A stretch of DNA of 22,755 nucleotides from an uncultured Christensenella sp. (lineage in GTDB: Bacteria > Bacillota > Clostridia > Christensenellales > Borkfalkiaceae). A program made the position numbers and the translations under genes. The DNA lies in contig CAJTVA010000022.1 in the NCBI GenBank assembly GCA_910579585.1, positions 1 to 22,755 of the forward strand. The letters are read 5' to 3'. Of the stretch, positions 6,111 through 12,547 are shown piece after piece; the stretch's first letter is position 1, and each line of letters starts with the position of its first letter. The notes under the pieces were generated by a model. The model ran no database searches, was not told where the DNA came from, and worked only from the letters and a program-made list of their open reading frames with translations.

Positions 6111-6709
6111 CAACCTGCATACGATTGTGATTTGACGTATCGGTAAAACGACGAAATCTTCATTCCTGACAGCGCGAGCGCTTCTTCCAAACCTATTTTA
6201 TGCTGCATATAATCTTCGGCTATTTCAGAGAAATTATCGGGACAGGCTATCCTGGGCCTGCCGAATTTTACGCCGCGCTCTTTTGCGGCTTTAATGCCTT
6301 CTGCCTGACGGGCTTTTATATTTGCTCGCTCGTTCTCTGCGACAAAAGATAGCAGTTGTAAAACCAAATCGGCAATCAGTTTACCGATAAGGTTTTTGCC
6401 TTGACTGCGGGTATCGAGAAGAGGCGTATCCAAAACGTAGATGTCTGCGCCGATGTCTTTCGTTATGCGTTTCCATTCCTGCAAAATTCGGTCGTAGTTT
6501 CTTCCTAACCTGTCAATCGACTTGATGACCAGTAAGTCGTCGGGTCGCATTTTTTTTATAAGCTTTTTGTAGTTTTTGCGGTCGAAATCGACGCCGCTTT
6601 CTTTGTCCCAGAAAATTTTTTTAAACTCCAGACCGCAATTTTTGAAAGCGTCGAATTGCCGTTCTAAATTTTGGTCTTTACTTGAAACCCTTGCGTAGGC
6701 GTAAATCAT
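6110..6709 (-). CDS. Small serine recombinase (resolvase/invertase family), 199 aa
   Basis: The enzyme cuts and rejoins DNA through a serine-DNA intermediate. The N-terminal catalytic domain starts MIYAYARVSSKDQ, with S9 as the predicted nucleophile and R7 beside it. IKSIDRLGRNYDRI supplies the conserved arginines (R67, R70). The long dimer helix at about 105-145 leads into the hinge AKERGVKFGRPR. A Hin/resolvase-type helix-turn-helix closes the protein (ISSFYRYVKS). The length is standard, so it looks intact. AAGGAG lies 6 bases before the ATG, and a TATAAT -10 is present at 6746-6751 without a clear -35. No terminal inverted repeats, transposase or obvious inversion sites are seen nearby. 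A solitary domesticated recombinase or a remnant of a mobile element are both possible. Confidence 0.92.
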   Translation of the reverse strand: MIYAYARVSSKDQNLERQFDAFKNCGLEFKKIFWDKESGVDFDRKNYKKLIKKMRPDDLLVIKSIDRLGRNYDRILQEWKRITKDIGADIYVLDTPLLDTRSQGKNLIGKLIADLVLQLLSFVAENERANIKARQAEGIKAAKERGVKFGRPRIACPDNFSEIAEDYMQHKIGLEEALALSGMKISSFYRYVKSQSYAG

Positions 6710-6833
6710 AATTAACTCCTTCGTGCGTGAATATTTTCATTCCTTATTATAATATCTCGCAAGAAAAACGTAGCCACGAAAAACTATAAATAAAAAAATT
6801 TCCCAAAAACTATACTTTTTTAAAAATAAAGTA

Positions 6834-6862
6834 TTGACAAATTTCGCAAGCCGTGCTACACT
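6834..6862 (+). promoter_or_regulatory. Sigma-A promoter of the starch locus
   Basis: TTGACA (6834-6839) is followed after 17 bases by TACACT (6857-6862). The transcript would start near 6869, leaving a leader of about 214 bases before the first lipoprotein. The operator-like repeat lies about 100 bases downstream of the start, where a bound repressor could act as a roadblock. Confidence 0.8.
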
Positions 6863-6923
6863 GTTAATAAGTAAAATAATTTGAAAATTAGTAACAATTG
6901 CCCTTTTCCAAAACGTATAGATT

Positions 6924-6938
6924 ATGGAAACGCTTAGG
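6924..6938. promoter_or_regulatory. cre-like site (possible CcpA-type control)
   Basis: ATGGAAACGCTTAGG resembles the carbon-catabolite element WTGNAANCGNWNNCW, matching all but the last two positions. It lies inside the leader of a polysaccharide-use locus, where such control is common in Firmicutes. The match is partial and no CcpA gene is in view. Confidence 0.4.
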
Positions 6939-6964
6939 TTAAGGGAAATTTAATTTTTTAACTA

Positions 6965-6980
6965 AGTTAAACGGTTAACT
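6965..6980. promoter_or_regulatory. Candidate LacI-family operator, copy 1
   Basis: AGTTAAACGGTTAACT is a near-perfect palindrome centred on CG (6972-6973), the centre typical of LacI/GalR-family operators. The half-sites agree in six of seven bases. It is embedded in a direct repeat of TTAACTAAG (6958-6966 and 6975-6983). A second copy of the same core lies at 8306-8321, and a LacI-family gene is in the same locus at 11736. Confidence 0.65.
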
Positions 6981-7082
6981 AAGCTAAAAATGCTAGAAAA
7001 GCCATTAATTTCGGTGTTTATGGAAGTTTAAAACGAAATTTCCAAGTGACATAATAAAAAATTTTAATGTGAGGGAAAAAGT

Positions 7083-8249
7083 ATGACAAAGAAACTGAAA
7101 AGACTTTTAGCAGGTATTCTTTCTATCTGCGTATCGGCATCGTTGGGAATTTTCGCGGTGGCTTGTAACAACACGCCTGATAACGGCGACGAGGGCGGAA
7201 ATCCTCCTATAGGTGACGAGGGCAATAATCCCGGAGGCGACGAAGAAAACCCCGGCGGTGATGAGGAAAACCCCGGCGGGGACGAGGAACCTACAACGAG
7301 TTACACTATTACGCTTAACGCGAACGGCGGAACGCTTCCTGCGGTCGCTGTTACGACTTATACGACGAAAGCCGACGGCACAATCGACCTTAAAGGTGAA
7401 GAATTCCTACCCGGAGCTACGGCTTCGGCAGAGAACTGGCATCATATCGGCTGGGCTGTGACTGAAAGCGGTGAAGTTATCGACGAAACTACGGCAACTT
7501 TTGAAGCGAATACCACGCTTTACGCGCAGTATGGTCGGAACGACGGATTGTGGAATGCTGACGGTAGCGAAATGATTGCTGCCGTAACCGAAAACACAGG
7601 TAATGCGGATACGTCCCTTGTAGAGTATTGGTTCGGTGCCGGTAATTCGGAAACGTTTACGGAGGGAACCGTTTTAACCGTCTATTTAAACGGCGCACAG
7701 TTTGAAAATTTCTGGCTTAAAGGTACGTGCGTTGACCTTAGCGCAGACGTAAACGGTTACGGCGGCGTAACCACTAGCGAAATTACAATAACGGCTGACG
7801 CAGAATTCGTAGTTTACTTAAAAGTTTATAATAACGGCGGCACTACTTTTGAATTTAACGGGACCGCTCTTAATATGGACACAACTTCTGAAATTCCTGC
7901 CGGTTGTGAAGCAATAACAATTACGGTAGGGGCAGATACTATAACTCTCTATCTCGTAGCGCCCGACGGAACTGCAATAGGTTCTGAAAATAAAGCTGAC
8001 TATCAGATACACGCTTGGACGGGTTCGGATAATCATTTTGGTGCTTGGCAAGATAACCCGACTTTGGATCAGACGTTAACTATAACCGGAACCGTAATTA
8101 ATACAACCAGTTGGATAATTCATTGGAACGACGGGCAGTCGAGTTCGTTCTCTAACATATTACCCGGTAAAGCTTACGTTGTTCGTTTGGCTTTAAGCGG
8201 CGACTGTGACGTAAAAGAGTACGTTGCTCCTGCAACAGACGCAGAATAA
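7083..8249 (+). CDS. Starch-binding lipoprotein with InlB-type repeat and CBM26-like domain
   Basis: This 388-aa surface lipoprotein starts with a signal peptide ending in FAVAC, with C28 lipidated. A Pro/Gly/Asp/Glu-rich linker follows, carrying GGDEENP repeats at 51-69. Residues 73-150 form an InlB/Listeria-Bacteroides-type repeat ending in TTLYAQY. The middle (about 160-270) is a beta-rich domain I cannot place. The C-terminal 277-370 resembles a CBM26-type starch-binding module, with AWTGSDNHFGAWQDNP and IIHWNDGQSSSF giving aromatic W312, W322, W344 and W348. GAGGG precedes the start by 7 bases. It has no catalytic motif. It leads the amylase-transporter cluster after a promoter and an operator-like site, so glucan capture at the cell surface is the natural reading. 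The CBM call is from pattern only. Confidence 0.8.
   Translation: MTKKLKRLLAGILSICVSASLGIFAVACNNTPDNGDEGGNPPIGDEGNNPGGDEENPGGDEENPGGDEEPTTSYTITLNANGGTLPAVAVTTYTTKADGTIDLKGEEFLPGATASAENWHHIGWAVTESGEVIDETTATFEANTTLYAQYGRNDGLWNADGSEMIAAVTENTGNADTSLVEYWFGAGNSETFTEGTVLTVYLNGAQFENFWLKGTCVDLSADVNGYGGVTTSEITITADAEFVVYLKVYNNGGTTFEFNGTALNMDTTSEIPAGCEAITITVGADTITLYLVAPDGTAIGSENKADYQIHAWTGSDNHFGAWQDNPTLDQTLTITGTVINTTSWIIHWNDGQSSSFSNILPGKAYVVRLALSGDCDVKEYVAPATDAE
7233..7292 (+). repeat. In-frame linker repeat (GGDEENP units)
   Basis: Two full copies of a 21-base unit coding GGDEENP, followed by a partial GGDEEP, form the acidic linker between the lipid anchor and the folded domains. The copies differ at third positions. 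Copy number could vary between strains and would change the reach of the domain from the membrane. Confidence 0.8.
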
Positions 8250-8266
8250 TTATTAAAAAAGTCCAA

Positions 8267-8300
8267 ACCGAAAGCTCTATCGAAAGGTAGAGCTTTTGGT
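8267..8300 (+). other. Intercistronic RNA hairpin without T run
   Basis: ACCGAAAGCTCTA (8267-8279) pairs with TAGAGCTTTTGGT (8288-8300) through 13 pairs including one G-U, with an 8-base loop. No T run follows, so it is not a standard terminator. Between two highly expressed surface-protein genes, it could protect the upstream message or act as a processing site, giving more of the binding protein than of the enzyme. Confidence 0.7.
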
Positions 8301-8305
8301 GAGGT

Positions 8306-8321
8306 AGTTAAACGGTTAATC
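8306..8321. promoter_or_regulatory. Candidate LacI-family operator, copy 2
   Basis: AGTTAAACGGTTAATC repeats the first 14 bases of the operator candidate at 6965-6980, again centred on CG (8313-8314). It lies 17 bases before the amylase start and just before its AGGAGG site. Such a site inside the transcript suggests either a roadblock or a separate promoter for the amylase, although no clear -35/-10 pair is seen here. Confidence 0.6.
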
Positions 8322-8338
8322 AGGATAGGAGGATAATT

Positions 8339-10744
8339 ATGAAAAAGAGGAGCTTACTTAGCGCCTTAATTGCCGGAGTAATGCTTGTTGGCGTGGCGCT
8401 TTCGGGCTGTTCTGCGCCCCCTAAGGACGACAACCCGCCCTCGCAAGACGGCGGCACCGACGCGGTTACGGCGCAGTTATACGACCAATATCTTGACTGG
8501 GGCGAACAAAATCACCTGTACATACACTATATGCGCGGCGGACATTCCGCAAGCGAGCAAGGGAAAGTGAATTCTGCGGGTAAACCCGATTACTCGACCC
8601 AGATTGACTCTTCGGTTTACGGCGATTGGGGGCTTTGGGTATGGGAATATTACCCCACGAACAGCGAGGGCAGGGCTTTCTACCCTATGAAGATAGACGA
8701 GTCGGGCGCGGTGTACGATATTGACCTTTCGGCTTCCTATTCGGATGCGGGCTGGAATGAGGAAACCCTTGACAATAAGGGCCTTAATATAAGCTACGGA
8801 GCGGCTGAGCGTTTGGGTATTCAGGTCTTTTCGCAGGACAGCCGCGTCAACGGTACGGGCTTCTGGGTGAACGACGGCGGCGACGTTTACGTTGTTTTGG
8901 AAGAAGCCAGGCGCGAAAAGGGCGACTATCATTGGTTCGTGCGTCAAGGGGAAGTCGGTAGCGGTTCCGCACATTTTACGGGAACCCAAGTCAATAACCC
9001 TTACGAGGGGCTTGCTCCCGGTTCGGCGACTACAAAGTACGACGTCGTGTCGAATAAAGGCAACAATACCACTTATACGCAGCAGGAAGTTGCGCAAGGT
9101 TGGGAAGAAAACAGCGTCGGATACCAGATTTTCATTGCGTCCTTTGCCGACAGCGACGGCGACGGAATGGGTGATTTGAGAGGAGTTATAAACAAGCTCG
9201 ATTACCTTGACGACCTGGGCGTGGATACGTTGTGGTTGACGCCTTTCCAGCATTCGAACTCCTATCACGGTTACGACATTATGGACTACTTTACGGTAGA
9301 CCCGAGGTTCGGAACCCTTGACGACTATCGCGAGCTTTTGTATAAGGCGCACCAAAGGGGAATGAAAGTGCTTATGGACTTCGTTTTGAATCACACTTCA
9401 CCCTCAAACCCTTGGTTCATCAAATCGCAGAATCTTGTAAAGGAAACCGTGACTCTTCCCAACGGAGCTACGAAAGAAATAGATTACCGCAATTTCTATA
9501 CTTGGCAAAACGAAGAATACGTTCAGGGTTTGAAAGACCCCCTTGCAAAAGCGCAATGGTTCAAGGACGCGAACGGGTATTATTTCTATTCGAGCTTCGG
9601 CGCGTCTATGCCCGAACTCAACTTCGACTATCAGGCAACGCGCGACGCTATACTCGAAGTTGCGCTGTATTGGATGAGCTTCGGTCTGGACGGCTTCCGT
9701 CTCGACGCAGTTAAACACATCTATATGGCTAACGAGAGCCGCGACCGTTCCGACTGGGTGGTTTCGGACAGAGGCGAGGGCGACTACTCGTTCGATATGA
9801 ATAAAGACGTTCACTTCTTTATGGAGTTCAACGCAAAGCTGAAAGCAAGTTATCCCGAAGCAATACTTTTGGGCGAAAACTTTAACGGGAACCCCAGCTA
9901 TCTTGCGCCTATATACGCGGGTATGGATTCGCAGTTCAACTTTAACTGGTATTACGATACGACCGACCGCCTCACAAAAATAGCGAATGGCGGAGAGGAC
10001 GCGGCGGGGCTTCTTAATCAGTATGCGGCTGCGCAAGCAAGTTTTGCGGAGTATCGCACCGACTATATCGACGGTATATTTACGTCTAACCACGACGTGC
10101 AGCGCGCCCGCGACAAAGTGTACAGCACCGGTTCTGGCGTTCCCCGAACGGCAACGGTTGGGGATACCGAGTGGACTTTATCCGAAAACCTTGCGAAGCT
10201 TTGGGGCGGACTTTCGCTTACCGTTCCCGGTATGACCTGGATATATAACGGCGACGAAATCGGAATGTTCGGTACGTTGGCGGATAACCCCGCAGAAGAT
10301 GGTACGGGGCACGAGGACAGATGGTACCGTCAGCCCTTGAAGTGGACTACGGTGCTGGAAGACAGTACTTACAACTGCGAGTATCCTATAGGCTTCAATA
10401 ACTACGTTATGACCTGGGACGCGCTGAACGCTCAGCTTCCGGGCGTAGCCGAGCAGGCGGAGGACGAAAACTCGATACTGAATTTCTATAAAGATATTAT
10501 TAAAGTCCGCAAAGATAACCCCGTTCTTGCAAGGGGAAAAGTCGTTTCCCATACGACGGGCGGTAAAATTATATGTTATTCGGTAACGGACGGCGAAAGT
10601 GAAATTCTTATTTACGTCAATGCAAGTAGCGAGGTGCAAACCGCAAGCTATAAGCTTCCCGCAGACGCTGTAAAACTTTACGGGGCGGGTCTGAACGAGG
10701 CGGACGTACCCGCGATGTCTATTCAAATTTACAAGGTTAAATAA
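8339..10744 (+). CDS. Cell-surface GH13 alpha-amylase/pullulanase-type lipoprotein with CBM41
   Basis: This 801-aa lipoprotein would cleave starch or related alpha-glucans outside the cell. The lipobox is LSGC with C24. Residues 50-215 resemble CBM41: LYIHYMRGG, YGDWGLWVWEY, FYPMKIDESG and VNDGGDVYVVLEE. The GH13 barrel runs from about 255: a metal-site loop DSDGDGMGD (271-279), region I DFVLNHT (347-353), region II GFRLDAVKH with nucleophile D456, region III GENF with acid/base E513, and region IV FTSNHD with D586. The C-terminal beta domain closes the protein. AGGAGG lies 6 bases before the ATG. All catalytic residues are present, so it should be active. CBM41 is frequent in pullulanases, but the YNWGYDP-type pullulanase motif is not seen, so an alpha-amylase or neopullulanase activity is equally possible. 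Confidence 0.93.
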   Translation: MKKRSLLSALIAGVMLVGVALSGCSAPPKDDNPPSQDGGTDAVTAQLYDQYLDWGEQNHLYIHYMRGGHSASEQGKVNSAGKPDYSTQIDSSVYGDWGLWVWEYYPTNSEGRAFYPMKIDESGAVYDIDLSASYSDAGWNEETLDNKGLNISYGAAERLGIQVFSQDSRVNGTGFWVNDGGDVYVVLEEARREKGDYHWFVRQGEVGSGSAHFTGTQVNNPYEGLAPGSATTKYDVVSNKGNNTTYTQQEVAQGWEENSVGYQIFIASFADSDGDGMGDLRGVINKLDYLDDLGVDTLWLTPFQHSNSYHGYDIMDYFTVDPRFGTLDDYRELLYKAHQRGMKVLMDFVLNHTSPSNPWFIKSQNLVKETVTLPNGATKEIDYRNFYTWQNEEYVQGLKDPLAKAQWFKDANGYYFYSSFGASMPELNFDYQATRDAILEVALYWMSFGLDGFRLDAVKHIYMANESRDRSDWVVSDRGEGDYSFDMNKDVHFFMEFNAKLKASYPEAILLGENFNGNPSYLAPIYAGMDSQFNFNWYYDTTDRLTKIANGGEDAAGLLNQYAAAQASFAEYRTDYIDGIFTSNHDVQRARDKVYSTGSGVPRTATVGDTEWTLSENLAKLWGGLSLTVPGMTWIYNGDEIGMFGTLADNPAEDGTGHEDRWYRQPLKWTTVLEDSTYNCEYPIGFNNYVMTWDALNAQLPGVAEQAEDENSILNFYKDIIKVRKDNPVLARGKVVSHTTGGKIICYSVTDGESEILIYVNASSEVQTASYKLPADAVKLYGAGLNEADVPAMSIQIYKVK

Positions 10745-10755
10745 AGGGGGCGGAT

Positions 10756-11643
10756 ATGAAAAAGATAGTAGCTTTAACTCTTACGGGCGTAATTGCCTTG
10801 GCGGGCGCGGCGACGTTTGCGGCTTGTACGACGGATTCGCCTGACTTGTCTCCGCAGGAAAATTTGTATTTCGTTCCCGGCACATACGTGTCTAACGGCG
10901 AAAAGGTCGAAAACGAAATTTCTTCGGGTGCTACAAAACTTTCCGAGGAAGTCTGCGCGAGTATGAATACCGAAAACGTTTACCGTTGCGCACTAGGCGC
11001 GGGGCAAGCGCTTCCCGTGCCTACAAGTGCAAGGGTTGATAAGGACGGCGTTCCTTACACGTTTAACGGTTGGTGGTCAATAGTCAATGCTACGGTTACT
11101 TATTATGATAAGGTGCCTACGGTTACGACGACTACTTTCCTTTACGCGGACTGGCGCGCGGACTTATCACAGCGCAAAGACCCGATAATTCCGGACGCGG
11201 GAGTGGTGGTTGAACCCAACCATTATATGTCTGTCGTTCGCGCAGAATCGGGTGAAACCGAGAGAATAACTCTGCGCAAAGCTTTTACGAATATGATGAA
11301 CGCTGAAACGCTCGGGTATCTCTATCCTGTCGAGCTGGTTGCCGAGGGGTTCGAGTTGTGCCCCGGCGACGTGATTACGGTCTACACGACGGGCTTGAAA
11401 GATTCCGAAGAAGCGGTGATATCCCCTGTTTTAGACAGTAGCAGAAAGCGCTCTATCAATCTTGAATCGAGCGGCGACGGAAGCAACGTAACTGCAGATT
11501 ATCTGCAAGCTGCCGATTTATCAAGCTATGCTACCAGACCTACCGTTACATGCATAGCGGAAGAAGTCGGTTATTACAACATCTACATCAAATATTTTTC
11601 CGGCGGCAGTATTATGGCCGTTTATATGGAGCCGAGAGCTTAA
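10756..11643 (+). CDS. Lipoprotein of unknown function in the starch locus
   Basis: This 295-aa protein has a typical signal peptide ending in TFAAC, with C24 lipidated. Around residues 98-134 it carries a segment ending in TTTTFLYADW, similar to InlB/Listeria-Bacteroides repeats, including the FNGWW tryptophan pair. The C-terminal half (about 150-295) is beta-rich, with VVVEPNHYMSVV and GYYNIYIKYFSGGSIMAVYM, and may be a carbohydrate-binding beta-sandwich; no family is recognised. The gene follows the amylase by 11 bases and has a G-rich ribosome site (AAAGGGGG) 5 bases before the ATG, so the two are made together. A role in holding glucan at the surface, like that of SusE/SusF in Bacteroidetes, is an inference from position and anchor. 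Confidence 0.75.
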   Translation: MKKIVALTLTGVIALAGAATFAACTTDSPDLSPQENLYFVPGTYVSNGEKVENEISSGATKLSEEVCASMNTENVYRCALGAGQALPVPTSARVDKDGVPYTFNGWWSIVNATVTYYDKVPTVTTTTFLYADWRADLSQRKDPIIPDAGVVVEPNHYMSVVRAESGETERITLRKAFTNMMNAETLGYLYPVELVAEGFELCPGDVITVYTTGLKDSEEAVISPVLDSSRKRSINLESSGDGSNVTADYLQAADLSSYATRPTVTCIAEEVGYYNIYIKYFSGGSIMAVYMEPRA

Positions 11644-11678
11644 TTCGAAGTTTTCATTATCTCTTAAGTCCTTAATGA

Positions 11679-11700
11679 CCTTCCCCCGAGAGGGGGAGGG
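11679..11700. other. GC-rich hairpin between lipoprotein and regulator genes
   Basis: CCTTCCCCC (11679-11687) pairs with GGGGGAGGG (11692-11700) around a GAGA tetraloop, 9 pairs with one G-U. No T run follows on either strand. It could weaken transcription into the regulator gene or be a fragment of a dispersed palindromic repeat; its base composition differs sharply from the flanks. Confidence 0.55.
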
Positions 11701-11735
11701 TTCGGGGCTTACATAAACCGAAAACAAATTCAATT

Positions 11736-12533
11736 ATGGAAAAAATCACGATAAAAGACGTTGCGCGTATTGCGGGGGTGTCGGTTGCGACTGTTTCGTA
11801 CGTTATAAACGGCATTCACGAGGACAGATATACCCCCGAGACGAAACAGAAGATTTTACAGATTGTTAACCTGTATAACTTCCGACCGTCGCGGCTTGCG
11901 CAGTCGTTCGCGCTTCAGAAAAGCAGTAACGTAATTATTTTGACGGGCAAGCACGACTCAACCTTTCAGAAAGCCGAAAGTTACGACTTTTTAAGGCTTC
12001 TGGGTAAGACGTTCGAGCGGTTGGGGTACAACCTGAACTTACGCACGCATCTGGAAAATACGAGGATAGACACCGCCGATGCGATAATCTGCGTCGGTAT
12101 GGAAGAGGAAAAGTTCCGTCGGCTTGCGCAGGAAAACTTCGTTCCTCTGATTTCGGTGGACGGTAAGATTAACGACGAACTGTTTTTCCAGATTTATCAG
12201 GACTTCGAACACGTTTTACTCGCAGGCGAGGAAAGATTCGGCAAGGACAATTTCAGCGTTGTGCTCGTCGATATGTACAACCGCTCGTTAAAAGAAGAGA
12301 TAAGCGCGTTATCGGACAAAATCGTGTTTATTGCCGACGGGGATACGGACAAAATTCCCGAGGGCAACGTTGTGACCGTTCATTCCGCGCTAAAAGGAAT
12401 GGAAAGCGTTAAAAACTCGAATATGCTTTTCGTGCCCGCAAATACACAGGCGAGGGTTGACGCCATTATAGACTGTTTCAATAAAGCGACCGAACGCGTG
12501 CAAGGCACGACGCACACCGTTAAAGTAAAGTAA
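11736..12533 (+). CDS. LacI-family regulator of the starch locus, shortened sensor domain
   Basis: The protein has 265 aa. The N-terminal DNA-binding domain is classic: ITIKDVARIAGVSVATVSYVING, then a three-helix bundle and the hinge helix RPSRLAQSFALQKS. The remaining ~200 residues keep a periplasmic-binding-like pattern (NVIILTGKHD, ADAIICVGM, VPLISVDGK, FSVVLVDMY, NMLFVPANTQARVDAIIDCF). The total is some 60-70 residues below the usual 330-340, so one lobe of the sensor appears reduced. No ribosome site precedes the ATG; AAATTCAATT is directly upstream, so it may be made at low level. By position it is the likely maltodextrin-responsive repressor (MalR-like) acting on the CG-centred palindromes at 6965 and 8306. 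The ligand is inferred. Confidence 0.9.
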   Translation: MEKITIKDVARIAGVSVATVSYVINGIHEDRYTPETKQKILQIVNLYNFRPSRLAQSFALQKSSNVIILTGKHDSTFQKAESYDFLRLLGKTFERLGYNLNLRTHLENTRIDTADAIICVGMEEEKFRRLAQENFVPLISVDGKINDELFFQIYQDFEHVLLAGEERFGKDNFSVVLVDMYNRSLKEEISALSDKIVFIADGDTDKIPEGNVVTVHSALKGMESVKNSNMLFVPANTQARVDAIIDCFNKATERVQGTTHTVKVK

Positions 12534-12547
12534 CCGGAAAGAAAATT

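Larger units (their letters stand above)
6710..7082. other. Regulatory intergenic region upstream of the starch locus
   Basis: This 373-base gap has no credible gene. It holds the recombinase -10 on the minus strand, a sigma-A promoter for the starch locus (6834-6862), a cre-like motif (6924-6938), the operator-like near-palindrome (6965-6980) and a leader hairpin (GGAAGTTT 7022-7029 with AAATTTCC 7036-7043). The GAGGG ribosome site of the first lipoprotein is at 7071-7075. The direct repeat AAAAACTATA also occurs twice near 6779-6813. Confidence 0.7.

Noticed and set aside
8477..9394. Long minus-strand frame opposite the amylase gene (305 codons)
   Set aside because: It is antisense to a gene with full catalytic motifs, its product has no recognisable domain, and it lacks a promoter or ribosome site.
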